DNA from: Lapidilactobacillus concavus DSM 17758
GTDB lineage: Bacteria > Bacillota > Bacilli > Lactobacillales > Lactobacillaceae
Length of the DNA: 35,869 nt
Direction of reading: 5' to 3'
Assembly (NCBI RefSeq): GCF_001435835.1
Contig: NZ_AZFX01000072.1
Coordinates: 1 to 35,869 of the forward strand
Under the pieces are notes generated by a model. It saw nothing but the letters and a program-made list of their open reading frames with translations, had not been told where the DNA came from and did not search any database. Each line of letters opens with the position of its first letter. The stretch's first letter is position 1. Positions 27,978-35,869 of the stretch are shown piece by piece. The position numbers were made by a program, and so were the translations under genes.

Positions 27978-29099
27978 CTACCATAATTCAGTACCATCTA
28001 ATAATTCAAGCAAGCTTTGGTAATCACTGGCAACAATCGTCGCTTCACCAAGTACTGGCTCATGATGACCGTATTGTTGAACAACTGGCCAAAAACTAAA
28101 CTGCCAGTTGGCGCGCTTTTGAATTTGTGCAAAAACTTGTGGTTCCAGATTTGCCGGTAGTGCAATCAAGGCACCTTCTTGACGAACCCATAAGTTAGGT
28201 ACGGGCCACTCGCATAGGGCTCGTAACTGCAATTCATACTGCGAAAAGTTCGTGACGCTGTCATAAAGATCAGCTGCCTGATAAGTGCCCGGATAAATTC
28301 GATTCACAAACAACAGACCAGATTTTGTCTCGAGGAATGTCACACCAAGTAGACCTTGATAATTAATATTCTCGGCAATCTGAACCGCCACGCGTCGAAT
28401 TTCATCCATAATTTCTGGAGGGTTCTTCTGATGAGCGATTGCACTGTGAAAGTCACCTTCACGATAGACCGTCTCTAAGGCAGGGAAGGCTTGGACAAAA
28501 CCACTGCGGTCTTTGCTGACCATGATTGAAAACTGCTTCACGTCTGGCAACCAAGACTCCAAAATGTAACTACCATCCGCCATCTTATCGGCAAGCTTAC
28601 GTAAATCATCCGGTTCCTCAAGCAAGTAATGAGACTGCTTAGTTAGCCCCTTCTGAATTGGTTTGAGAATGCAGGGGTAACCAATGGAATCGATGACCTC
28701 ACGTATGTCGTCCAACGAAACAACCATTGCGTATGGTGGAATATTGATGTTGTGATCTTCCAAAAACACTTTTTCTAAATAGCGATCTTGCGTGATCGCT
28801 AGCAACTCAGTTCCCTGTGGTAATTTAGCCGCAATTTGTGCTTCGTTGAGTGCGTTAATACTCACGTGTTCTGTCGCATACAGTACAACTTGACTGCCTG
28901 CTGCCAAGCGCCGCAACAAATTAACGTCATCGAGAGCACCTACGATGACCTGATCTGCAGCCTTAGCCGCTAAATCATTAACATCCTGAACCAATAGATT
29001 CACCCAAAAACCGAGTTTGTGAGCGGCAACAGCTAAATTCCAGCCATTTTGACCGCCACCAATAATTCCAATATACGAACGCGGATAAACAAAACTCAT
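27978..29099 (-). CDS. PurK-like ATP-grasp protein with altered active site
   Basis: This 373-residue protein has the three-domain layout of PurK, the N5-carboxyaminoimidazole ribonucleotide synthase: an N-terminal GIIGGGQNGWNLA, a QDR..EK helix, an ATP-grasp core, and a small C-terminal domain. However, the glycine-rich loop normally read as GYDGKGQ is GLTKQSH here. The NEIAPRPHNSGH block is NRIYPGTYQAADLY. The two glutamates that bind magnesium and ATP in ATP-grasp enzymes, in VEF and NEIAPR, read as Thr (VTF) and Arg (NRIYP). The frame is intact, with GAGGG 7 bases before the ATG. It is sandwiched between pbuX and purB. I infer a non-catalytic or re-purposed paralogue, not a functional PurK; the pur operon copy should be elsewhere. 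Confidence 0.82.
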   Translation of the reverse strand: MSFVYPRSYIGIIGGGQNGWNLAVAAHKLGFWVNLLVQDVNDLAAKAADQVIVGALDDVNLLRRLAAGSQVVLYATEHVSINALNEAQIAAKLPQGTELLAITQDRYLEKVFLEDHNINIPPYAMVVSLDDIREVIDSIGYPCILKPIQKGLTKQSHYLLEEPDDLRKLADKMADGSYILESWLPDVKQFSIMVSKDRSGFVQAFPALETVYREGDFHSAIAHQKNPPEIMDEIRRVAVQIAENINYQGLLGVTFLETKSGLLFVNRIYPGTYQAADLYDSVTNFSQYELQLRALCEWPVPNLWVRQEGALIALPANLEPQVFAQIQKRANWQFSFWPVVQQYGHHEPVLGEATIVASDYQSLLELLDGTELW

Positions 29100-29168
29100 A
29101 AAATAACCCTCTAATCTCTTAGCTATACGAATAAGTGCTTGAGAAACGGCTTTTAAATGGTAACTGTT

Positions 29169-30485
29169 TTAGTCTTTAGTCGATTGACCATCGAGTTCAT
29201 GGCCGTTGTTTCCTATTTTAGCAAATAGCAGGTTCAAAATCACTGCAATAAGGCTGGCAACCACGATTCCATTTTGTAAAAAGAGCTTTGCTTGATCAGG
29301 AATGGCATTAAAGATCTCCGGTTTAACCGTCACACCTAACCCAGCCCCAATTGACGTTGCGGCAATCAACAAGTTCTGGTCACTCGTAAAGTCGACCGAC
29401 TGTAACATCCGAATCCCCTGCACCGCAACCATACCAAACATCACCAACATGGCCCCGCCTAAAACTGGGGTGGGAATGATTGTTGCCAGTGCACCAACTT
29501 TAGGTAGCAACCCTAGAAGGACTAAGAACCCGGCTGCAAAATAAATTGGTTTGCGGGTTTTAATTCCAGAAAGCTGAACGAGGCCGACATTTTGTGAAAA
29601 AGCCGTGTACGGAAATGTGTTAAAGAGACCACCAAAAATAATGGCTAACCCCTCGGCGCGATAGCCTTTTTTAAGATCGGCTTCTTCGATTGGACGATCC
29701 ACAATATCCCCCAGTGCGAAATAAACGCCGGTTGATTCAACCATTGAAACTAACGAAATAATAATCATCGTGATAATTGGTGCCGGCTCAAACTGCGGAC
29801 GTCCAAAATAAAAAAGTTGTGGGAAATGGAACCAACTTGCTGACATAACGGGCGCTAATGAAACCATCCCCATCATTCCAGCAACGAGCGTCCCCACAAT
29901 TAGACCGACTAAAACGGCAATTGATTGAAAGAATCCGCGTGCCCAACCATTAATTGCTAAAATCACAACAACCGTCAATAAGCCCACCGCTAGATTCTTG
30001 GGATCTCCGAAGTTTTTAATGCCATCGCCACCGCCTAAATTTCCAACGGCAACCGGAATTAAGGTCAACCCAATGACGGTAATTAACGAGCCGGTCACAA
30101 CGGGTGGGAATAGTTTTTTAATTTTAGCAAACCAGCCAGAAATCAGGATCACCACTAATCCTGCGACAATAATCGAGCCATACATCGCACCGATGCTGTA
30201 ATTCTTCCCAATCATCTTTAAAGGTTCAATCGCCTGCACTGCACAGCCCAACACAACAGGTAGGCCGATGCCCATGAAACGATTGCTTCGTAACTGCAAA
30301 AAAGTGGCCAAGCCACACATAAAAATATCAATTGAAACTAAGTAAGTCAGTTGCTTAGCCGAAAAGCCTAAAGCCCCACCAATCAATAATGGCACCAAGA
30401 CCGAGCCGGAATACATCGCTAATAAATGCTGCAGGCCCAAAACAGCAGCCTTCGGGTTTGAAATTGTTTCTGCAGATTGTTTCAA
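29169..30485 (-). CDS. pbuX: NCS2-family xanthine permease
   Basis: This membrane protein has about twelve to fourteen hydrophobic segments and belongs to the nucleobase-cation symporter-2 family. GLQHLLAMYSGSVLVPLLIG near the N-terminus is the xanthine/uric-acid type opening, and AFSQNVGLVQLSGIKTRKP is the family signature. It likely imports xanthine (possibly also guanine). The TTG at 30485 follows AGGAG by 11 bases and gives 438 residues. An ATG at 30506 would add 7 residues but places the ribosome site inside the gene; the choice is uncertain. It lies between xpt and the purK-like gene. Confidence 0.9.
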   Translation of the reverse strand: MKQSAETISNPKAAVLGLQHLLAMYSGSVLVPLLIGGALGFSAKQLTYLVSIDIFMCGLATFLQLRSNRFMGIGLPVVLGCAVQAIEPLKMIGKNYSIGAMYGSIIVAGLVVILISGWFAKIKKLFPPVVTGSLITVIGLTLIPVAVGNLGGGDGIKNFGDPKNLAVGLLTVVVILAINGWARGFFQSIAVLVGLIVGTLVAGMMGMVSLAPVMSASWFHFPQLFYFGRPQFEPAPIITMIIISLVSMVESTGVYFALGDIVDRPIEEADLKKGYRAEGLAIIFGGLFNTFPYTAFSQNVGLVQLSGIKTRKPIYFAAGFLVLLGLLPKVGALATIIPTPVLGGAMLVMFGMVAVQGIRMLQSVDFTSDQNLLIAATSIGAGLGVTVKPEIFNAIPDQAKLFLQNGIVVASLIAVILNLLFAKIGNNGHELDGQSTKD

Positions 30486-30584
30486 AAATCGTCTCGCTCC
30501 TATCATTATTCATTGTGAGTCTCAAGTATCTCTATTTAACTTGTCTCGCGCACCCAGTCAAAAATCAAAAATAGTGCGTATCAA

Positions 30585-31222
<638 letters not shown>

Positions 31223-31224
31223 TA

Positions 31225-31237
31225 ATTGTTCGGTTTT
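31225..31237 (-). promoter_or_regulatory. PurBox (PurR operator) at the xpt promoter
   Basis: AAAACCGAACAAT on the minus strand (31237-31225) matches AWWWCCGAACWWT exactly, the PurBox of Bacillus and lactococci. It ends 2 bases before the -35. A second, degenerate box (ATTGTCAGTATA) may overlap the -35. Confidence 0.85.
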
Positions 31238-31291
31238 CAACTCATGAATCTGTCGAGCCGTGAACTAATCATTCAGACGATTCTAAATTAG

Positions 31292-31343
31292 AAAAATGGT
31301 AGATGAACGTGTTTCAACACGATTCGTCATCTACTGATTTTTT
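31292..31343 (-). terminator. Terminator after the GH73 glucosaminidase
   Basis: GTAGATGA/TCATCTAC outer stem and a CGTG/CACG inner stem separated by an asymmetric bulge, followed on the minus strand by TTTTT and preceded by A6. The opposite T run is close to the stop codon, so it may work in both directions. Confidence 0.85.
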
Positions 31344-32025
31344 ACTTATCATATTGATTCAAATCATACTGCTCAATCAAGTTGATCAGCTTTGTGGCAT
31401 AATCTGGATCCGTTGCGTAGCCATCCGTTTGTAATGCTTCAGCAGCGGCCTTGTAATTATCTGCTGCCAGAAAATGAACATATTGCTGCGGATTCCAAGT
31501 CGTGCCTTTATGAAATAATTGGGCATGCTCTAATAACGAAGCCGCATATGACGGATAAACTCGAAAACGTGCGGTCACCGTTTGCCATTGGCCATTTACG
31601 TATTCTTGAGTGGTCATTTCCCTTGTGTTGGTTGGATCTGACCCCTTGATTCCAAAGAGGTTGCGATATTTCGCGGTTAACTGACTTTCGCCCCAATTAC
31701 TCTCCAAAATCGCCTGCGCAATAGTGACACTTGGTAAAACCTGATATGTGTTTCGAAGCTTCACCGCTTCCGGCGCAATCTCTTGAATGAAGGCCTTCTT
31801 CTTATTCACCACTGCAGCTTGCGACGACGCGACGGCTTCGCGATGTGCCTTAATGACCGTTTGTTGATGCTCGACCATCACAAAAAGTAGCATCACGCTG
31901 ACGATAATCGCCGCCAAAATAAATCCGAGCTTCGTCATTCCGCGATAAAATTGTTGGTTACTACCTGAAGTAAAACGATTCCGCCGTGGACTCTTTCGCC
32001 TCACTGATTTACGCCGTGCCGCCAA
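31342..32025 (-). CDS. Membrane-anchored GH73 N-acetylglucosaminidase-type autolysin
   Basis: This 227-residue protein starts with a strongly basic stretch (11 Arg or Lys in the first 17 residues), then a single membrane segment (about 33-51), which would put the rest outside the cell. A coiled linker leads into a glucosaminidase (GH73) domain. The catalytic Glu is Glu108 in AILESNWGES, and the NLFGIKG motif follows. It cuts the N-acetylglucosaminyl bond in peptidoglycan. There is no SH3 or LysM cell-wall domain. The start is a TTG at 32025, with GGAGG 8 bases upstream. It lies 25 bases after the GNAT gene, with which it is probably cotranscribed. Confidence 0.9.
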   Translation of the reverse strand: MAARRKSVRRKSPRRNRFTSGSNQQFYRGMTKLGFILAAIIVSVMLLFVMVEHQQTVIKAHREAVASSQAAVVNKKKAFIQEIAPEAVKLRNTYQVLPSVTIAQAILESNWGESQLTAKYRNLFGIKGSDPTNTREMTTQEYVNGQWQTVTARFRVYPSYAASLLEHAQLFHKGTTWNPQQYVHFLAADNYKAAAEALQTDGYATDPDYATKLINLIEQYDLNQYDK

Positions 32026-32050
32026 GCTGATCCCCTCCCTTTGCCAAAGC

Positions 32051-32554
32051 TTAAGAAACCGGTGAAACTGTCAAGATTTTATTAAGGACAATCATATCAC
32101 GTAATTGAATCCCATTCTCGTAAATAGGTTCCGGATATTGCTTAAAGAAATTTGGCCGAATCGCCGCAAAGCGAAATCCATTATGTAAATAGAAACTTAG
32201 ATTCACTATCGAGCCATCGCCGGTTCCAACAAGTAATTCCTGTTGCCGCTCCCCCGTTGCCAGTTCTGTTGCAAAATTGATCAACAGACGACCAAGCCCT
32301 TGTCGTTGAAATTCTGGTGCCACAGCGATTGCCTTAATTTCTCGTCGATGCTCAGTCAACTGCTTGACCACAAGACAAGCCACGAATACACGTTCATCTC
32401 GTACGGCCCAAATCCGTGAGTCAGGTAAATACTTCTCGATCATTACCCAAGACTCATCTGCTAGAAATAATAGTGGGGCAAGTTGGCGACGTGCTTCGAC
32501 CAACGTTAACTGCCAGAGTGTTTGTTTCGAATTAATCGTTTTAACTAACTGCAT
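32051..32554 (-). CDS. GNAT-family N-acetyltransferase
   Basis: This 167-residue protein has the GNAT fold. The acetyl-CoA loop is in IAVAPEFQRQGLGRLL (about 76-91), and the C-terminal NLSFYLHNGFR strand follows, as in many small-molecule acetyltransferases. The substrate is not predictable. AGGAG lies 7 bases before the ATG. It is probably the first gene of a two-gene unit with the GH73 hydrolase; a promoter is not obvious between it and the csp terminator. Confidence 0.88.
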   Translation of the reverse strand: MQLVKTINSKQTLWQLTLVEARRQLAPLLFLADESWVMIEKYLPDSRIWAVRDERVFVACLVVKQLTEHRREIKAIAVAPEFQRQGLGRLLINFATELATGERQQELLVGTGDGSIVNLSFYLHNGFRFAAIRPNFFKQYPEPIYENGIQLRDMIVLNKILTVSPVS

Positions 32555-32605
32555 GACTGTTCTCCTAACTGGGTCTGATCATTCGTCAAAAGAATTCAGA
32601 ATATC

Positions 32606-32634
32606 AAAAAAGGACCGACAATAGTGTCGATCCT
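32606..32634 (-). terminator. Terminator after the cold-shock gene
   Basis: GGATCGACA and TGTCGGTCC (one G-U) with a 4-base loop, followed on the minus strand by T6. It lies 24 bases past the csp stop. Confidence 0.92.
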
Positions 32635-32657
32635 CAACTGTTATTAACTAAACTAAA

Positions 32658-32858
32658 TTAGTCTTTGTTAACGTTAACAGCTTGTGGTCCGCGATCGCTT
32701 TCTTCGATATCGAAAGTAACAGCTTGGCCTTCTTCAAGCGTCTTGTAGCCGTCGCCTTGGATAGCTGAGAAATGTACGAATACATCGCTACCATCTTCGC
32801 GAGTGATAAAGCCGTAACCTTTTTCTGCGTTAAACCATTTTACTGTGCCGTGTTCCAT
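32658..32858 (-). CDS. Cold-shock protein (CspA family)
   Basis: This 66-residue single cold-shock domain binds single-stranded RNA and DNA and acts as an RNA chaperone. KGYGFI (RNP1, 13-18) and VFVHF (RNP2, 26-30) are intact. GGAGG lies 10 bases before the ATG. It is a single-gene unit with a leader of about 105 bases, which is usual for cold-regulated csp mRNAs. Confidence 0.95.
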   Translation of the reverse strand: MEHGTVKWFNAEKGYGFITREDGSDVFVHFSAIQGDGYKTLEEGQAVTFDIEESDRGPQAVNVNKD

Positions 32859-32970
32859 TAGAACATTTCCTCCTCTAAGAGCATAAAAAATTTGTTTGTA
32901 TTTCTGTGTGGTACTAATGGAAGAAAGTCTATGCGAACAATCGAATCAATACCATTCAAAAACTACAACT

Positions 32971-32976
32971 ATTATA
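32971..32976 (-). promoter_or_regulatory. Candidate -10 of the cold-shock gene
   Basis: TATAAT on the minus strand, about 112 bases before the start codon. The -35 region is AT-rich but poor. If correct, the mRNA has a long untranslated leader, 32859-32964. Confidence 0.45.
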
Positions 32977-33125
32977 TTAACATTAACACAAATTAAATAC
33001 AAGTATTTATTCGCAGATGTTTATTTATTTTTTTAAATCACTTGAATGTTAAGCGCTAACAGATATTCACTATTTTATGCAATCCAGTAAGTAAACCTTT
33101 CTTAATCAACCTTATTCGATATACT

Positions 33126-33743
33126 TTAGGAGCGGCGTCTGTCCCAAACATGTTTCAAAGAACGAGCAATTAACGGCACAATAATAAAGCCACCAATCGC
33201 TTCGGAGATTCCGTTGACACCTAAGGCAATCATCAGGACAACAAAGAGATTATTTGAGTTTCCCTTCATGTTAAGGATACTTAGTAAGTTGCCTGAGTGA
33301 TTCAGAAAGATCAGTGCGGTCAAACTGACCACAAGCAACGTATTGGCAGCGGCGCCGATTAGCCCAGTGATTCCTAGTCCTAGCGTCTGAGGTAGTCGCG
33401 TTCGGCCAAACACTTCAGGTAAAACACCAGCAAGCCAACCGACAATCACTCGTGGGACGATGGCAATGATTGGATTCGTAAACAGCAAAAAGGTCACCGT
33501 CCCTGGAGCAGTATAGGCATGAATTAAAGAAACAACCCCCCAGATCAACCCTAGAATTGCGCCTTCAGTTGGTCCCAGCGTTGCGGCAGCGACCATGACT
33601 ACCATAATAATCAATGAAATTCCTGGCATGCCAGGAATAATGGTCAAATAGCCAAACAATGGGACGAAAGTCTGCAACAAGATAATACCCGTAAAGATAC
33701 CAATAACCGCGATTCGTTGGGCATGTTTTCGTGATCGATCCAT
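33126..33743 (-). CDS. ECF transporter S component (substrate-binding membrane subunit)
   Basis: This 205-residue protein has about six hydrophobic segments and the overall pattern of an energy-coupling-factor S component: a short basic N-terminus, IAVIGIFTGIILLQTFVP in helix 1, and ISEAIGGFIIVPLIARSLKH at the C-terminus. It would bind a vitamin or other micronutrient and dock on the shared EcfAA'T module, which is not in the window. Pantothenate is one possibility from resemblance, but I cannot assign the ligand. GAGG lies 10 bases before the ATG. I see no riboswitch upstream. Confidence 0.82.
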   Translation of the reverse strand: MDRSRKHAQRIAVIGIFTGIILLQTFVPLFGYLTIIPGMPGISLIIMVVMVAAATLGPTEGAILGLIWGVVSLIHAYTAPGTVTFLLFTNPIIAIVPRVIVGWLAGVLPEVFGRTRLPQTLGLGITGLIGAAANTLLVVSLTALIFLNHSGNLLSILNMKGNSNNLFVVLMIALGVNGISEAIGGFIIVPLIARSLKHVWDRRRS

Positions 33744-33907
33744 TTTTAATCACCTCAAGAATTATTGCCCTTATTTTACCCGAATTCATCGTCATTGAGT
33801 AGCATTATTCCTTAACTCATCAAATATTTTACGGCAAGCGCTACTGGCGGCCATGCGTTTTGTTGGGTGAATTGAATGATAATGAACCGTTAACGACAAA
33901 AAAGACT

Positions 33908-33951
33908 AAAAAAATCATTGCGCTCACGAACCAAATCATGAATGCAATGAC
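33908..33951 (-). terminator. Terminator of nagB
   Basis: TCATTGC and GCAATGA (33915-33921 with 33944-33950) around a partly paired loop, followed on the minus strand by T7. Confidence 0.85.
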
Positions 33952-33963
33952 TTTTGATATCAA

Positions 33964-33981
33964 GGTTGGTTAGAACCAACC
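33964..33981 (-). other. Second hairpin directly after nagB
   Basis: A perfect palindromic pair GGTTGGTT/AACCAACC with only 2 unpaired bases between arms, lying 8 bases past the nagB stop and 12 bases before the T-tailed terminator. It has no T run of its own. Confidence 0.6.
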
Positions 33982-33989
33982 GATTTAAA

Positions 33990-34703
33990 TTAATATTTCT
34001 GAGATAACTTGCTTGCTGCAGCTTCGTCTAAGATAAATGTAACGTTATTGTGTTTTTGTAGAATACTTGCAGGAACATCTGTCGTAACTGGACCTTCGAT
34101 CGTTGCTTTGATTGCATCAGCCTTGTCTTCGCCGTAAGCAATCAACAAGATATTCTTGCTCTTCATGATTGAACCGATCCCCATTGAAATTGCATAGCGA
34201 GGAACATCAGATTCATTTTCAAAGAAACGAGCGTTGGCATCGATTGTTGACTGTGTCAATGAAACTTTGTGTGTAGGACCATCGAATGGTGAACCTGGCT
34301 CATTAAAACCAATATGACCATTGCGACCGATTCCTAAAATTTGGATATCAATTGGGTTCTCGTCGATGATACGATCATAATCTTTAGCAGCTGCTTCAAT
34401 ATCTGCAGCTTCGCCATCAGGAACATAGCTCTTCTTGAAAGGTTTCTTGTTGAAAAGATGTTCTTGCATGAAATAGTGGTAACTCTGATCGTTAGTTGCA
34501 GGTAAGCCGACATACTCATCCAAGTTAACAGAAGTTAAATTTGAAAAATCAAGATCACTTGAAGTCATCGCATTGTAAAGCGTAACAGGTGTACTACCCG
34601 TTGCTAAGCCTAAAACCTTTGCACCATTTTCAATGCCGTCCTTGATGATGTTAAAGGCAGCTTGGCCGCCTTCATTTTTATCTTTATAAATTTCAACTTT
34701 CAT
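33990..34703 (-). CDS. nagB: Glucosamine-6-phosphate deaminase
   Basis: This 237-residue enzyme converts glucosamine 6-phosphate to fructose 6-phosphate and ammonia, feeding amino-sugar carbon into glycolysis. ATGSTPV (phosphate loop), NLDEYVGL and [14 protein letters not shown] are present; Asp62, His130 and Glu135 sit where the catalytic residues should be. The Asn at 128 replaces the Asp of the E. coli enzyme, as in other Gram-positive NagB proteins. AAGGAGG lies 8 bases before the ATG. It stands alone under a promoter overlapped by an apparent NagR operator. nagA is not adjacent. Confidence 0.96.
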   Translation of the reverse strand: MKVEIYKDKNEGGQAAFNIIKDGIENGAKVLGLATGSTPVTLYNAMTSSDLDFSNLTSVNLDEYVGLPATNDQSYHYFMQEHLFNKKPFKKSYVPDGEAADIEAAAKDYDRIIDENPIDIQILGIGRNGHIGFNEPGSPFDGPTHKVSLTQSTIDANARFFENESDVPRYAISMGIGSIMKSKNILLIAYGEDKADAIKATIEGPVTTDVPASILQKHNNVTFILDEAAASKLSQKY

Positions 34704-34720
34704 CGCAAGTTCCTCCTTGT

Positions 34721-34734
34721 TTGGTCTAGTCCAA
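34721..34734. promoter_or_regulatory. NagR-type operator overlapping the nagB -10 and start site
   Basis: TTGGTCTAGTCCAA is a near-perfect palindrome matching the TTGGTCTAGACCAA operator recalled for NagR/HutC-subfamily GntR regulators of amino-sugar genes. One base differs from full symmetry. It covers the end of the -10 and the probable transcription start, so binding would block initiation. Confidence 0.75.
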
Positions 34735-34761
34735 TTTAACCCGAATCCAAATTTTTGTCAA
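34733..34761 (-). promoter_or_regulatory. Promoter of nagB
   Basis: On the minus strand TTGACA (34761-34756), 17 bases, TAAATT (34738-34733). Confidence 0.85.
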
Positions 34762-34929
34762 GGGAAATCTCCTGGTTTTCAACGTAAAATAATGACACGC
34801 GCTCGATTAAAATATCGTCTTCTCTTTAGCCAAATCACCCTGATCCTTTCACGATGCTATCCCATTTCTAAGCTTATCAAAGCGTTAGATGATTATTTTT
34901 TAAAAGCACATCCATAAACATAATGAATT

Positions 34930-34965
34930 AAAAAAACATCTACACCAATAAGGTATAAATGTTTT
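34930..34965 (-). terminator. Terminator after the ABC ATPase
   Basis: An 11-bp stem with two or three G-U pairs and a short loop, followed on the minus strand by T7. It lies about 45 bases past the stop of the ABC ATPase. Bases 34762-34929 contain no convincing gene. Confidence 0.85.
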
Positions 34966-35008
34966 AAACGGTCAAATCCTAGTTTTAATCACTAACTGGT
35001 ATCGTTGA

Positions 35009-35869
35009 TTAAGCGTGTTCTGGCGCACGATTTTCGTCTTTCGCCTTTTCAACGATCGATAAAGTCGTGTCCTTATCGAAGAAGTGAGCTTTGTTTAAAT
35101 CGAAACCGAATTTAATTTCTGAACCAGGTTTATGATAGTCGCGTGCGTCAACCTTAGCAACGTATTCAGTCTTACCTGATGTGACGTAGAGCATTGATTC
35201 GGCACCCAATAATTCAGACACGACAACTTTAGCGCTGACGGTTGCTTCAGGGAAAGTCTCTAAGAAAGCTTCTTCAGAATGAATATCTTCTGGACGAACG
35301 CCTAATGTCAAATCCTTGCCATCATAACCATCTTCATTGAGAATCTTTGCGCGACCTTCTGGCACCTTTAAGTTGATGCCATCATTTGCGTCAGTCAAAA
35401 CGCCATTCTCGTAGTGAACTTCAAAGAAATTCATGGCTGGTGAACCAATGAATCCAGCGACGAATTTGTTCTTAGGTGTGTCATAAACTTCTGAAGGTGT
35501 CCCAATTTGTTGCACTTCACCCATCGACATCACAACGATCCGGTCGGCCATCGTCATCGCTTCCGTCTGATCATGAGTCACGTAAATAGTTGTTGTGTTC
35601 AAGCGTTGATGTAACTTGGCGATTTCGGCACGCATTGTCACACGTAACTTAGCATCCAAGTTAGATAAAGGTTCATCCATCAAGAAGATCGGTGCATCAC
35701 GAACGATTGCACGTCCTAAAGCAACACGCTGGCGTTGACCACCAGATAAAGCGGCTGGTTTACGATCAAGGTAGTCGGTTAAACCCAAGATTTTAGCGGC
35801 TTCATCGACACGCTTCTTGATATCAGCCTTCTCGTATTTACGCAGTTTCAAACCAAACGCCATGTTATC
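35009..35869 (-). CDS. Carbohydrate ABC importer ATPase, MsmK/UgpC family (5' end missing)
   Basis: The window holds the last 286 residues; the frame runs open past the edge, so the true start and the Walker A motif lie outside. Present are the signature [14 protein letters not shown], Walker [13 protein letters not shown], and the switch His in YVTHDQTEA. The C-terminal half is the TOBE/OB regulatory domain of the CUT1 family ([12 protein letters not shown] and later strands). This type of ATPase powers several sugar importers (multiple sugars, maltose, glycerol-3-phosphate). Neither permease nor binding-protein genes are in view, so the sugar is unknown; a shared MsmK-like ATPase is possible. 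Confidence 0.93.
   Translation of the reverse strand, partial: DNMAFGLKLRKYEKADIKKRVDEAAKILGLTDYLDRKPAALSGGQRQRVALGRAIVRDAPIFLMDEPLSNLDAKLRVTMRAEIAKLHQRLNTTTIYVTHDQTEAMTMADRIVVMSMGEVQQIGTPSEVYDTPKNKFVAGFIGSPAMNFFEVHYENGVLTDANDGINLKVPEGRAKILNEDGYDGKDLTLGVRPEDIHSEEAFLETFPEATVSAKVVVSELLGAESMLYVTSGKTEYVAKVDARDYHKPGSEIKFGFDLNKAHFFDKDTTLSIVEKAKDENRAPEHA

Noticed and set aside
27978-29099. PurK as pseudogene
   Set aside because: The frame is full length without stop or frameshift, and the ribosome site and operon position are intact; the changes are in the active site, not random decay.
34717-34917. Open frame of 66 codons on the plus strand between nagB and the ABC ATPase
   Set aside because: No ribosome site, it overlaps the nagB promoter and operator, and the product has no recognisable pattern.

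Overview
The window is ordinary chromosomal DNA from a low-to-moderate-GC Gram-positive bacterium, most likely a member of the Lactobacillaceae. The evidence is the gene set and order (pcrA-ligA-camS followed by gatCAB-dgkB-rlmCD; a copY-cupA-copA copper operon; a PTS; a GH73 hydrolase), the strong AAGGAGG-type ribosome binding sites, frequent TTG starts, and intrinsic terminators between most units. I cannot resolve the genus from sequence reading alone. I find 33 protein genes, the last cut off by the window edge. I find no rRNA, tRNA, CRISPR array, insertion sequence, prophage or defence island. The ATP-grasp protein in the purine block reads as an active-site-depleted paralogue, not a decayed gene.

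Layout. 1-2300: a minus-strand EIIA-EIIC PTS operon with no EIIB, driven by a consensus promoter that has a palindrome on each side. 2300-4700: a DEAD-box RNA helicase translationally coupled to a Gfo/Idh/MocA oxidoreductase. 4800-9700: small or envelope-related genes, mostly on the plus strand (a DUF4828-like protein, a YxeA-like protein, an NfeD-like OB mini-protein plus a stomatin-like SPFH protein, a 28-repeat pentapeptide protein), with an APC amino-acid permease on the minus strand. 9700-15000, all minus: a gluconokinase-like FGGY kinase, the copper operon with two cop boxes, and a membrane-anchored alpha/beta hydrolase. 15000-26500: the conserved housekeeping block pcrA-ligA-camS and gatC-gatA-gatB-dgkB-rlmCD, covering DNA repair, tRNA-Gln/Asn amidation, lipid recycling and rRNA methylation. 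26600-31240: a purine salvage operon xpt-pbuX-purK-like-purB with a PurR box at its promoter. 31300-34800: GNAT acetyltransferase plus GH73 glucosaminidase, a cold-shock protein, an ECF transporter S component, and nagB under an apparent NagR-type operator. 35009-end: the ATPase of a carbohydrate ABC importer, incomplete.

How the genes work together. The copper operon pairs a repressor, a membrane-tethered cupredoxin and an efflux ATPase that has no metal-binding domain of its own, so the cupredoxin is the obvious copper donor. In the purine operon, Xpt and PbuX bring in and phosphoribosylate xanthine or guanine, PurB acts in AMP synthesis, and the PurK-like protein has lost the residues expected for catalysis. 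The SPFH protein and the OB mini-protein look like a reduced NfeD/stomatin pair.

Nothing here resembles a large, wholly new system. The observations I would look at first are the PurK-like pseudoenzyme, the minimal NfeD/SPFH pair, the uninterrupted pentapeptide helix, the variant copper operon, and the doubly flanked PTS promoter. Family assignments come from motifs and recall of the families; no database search was run.
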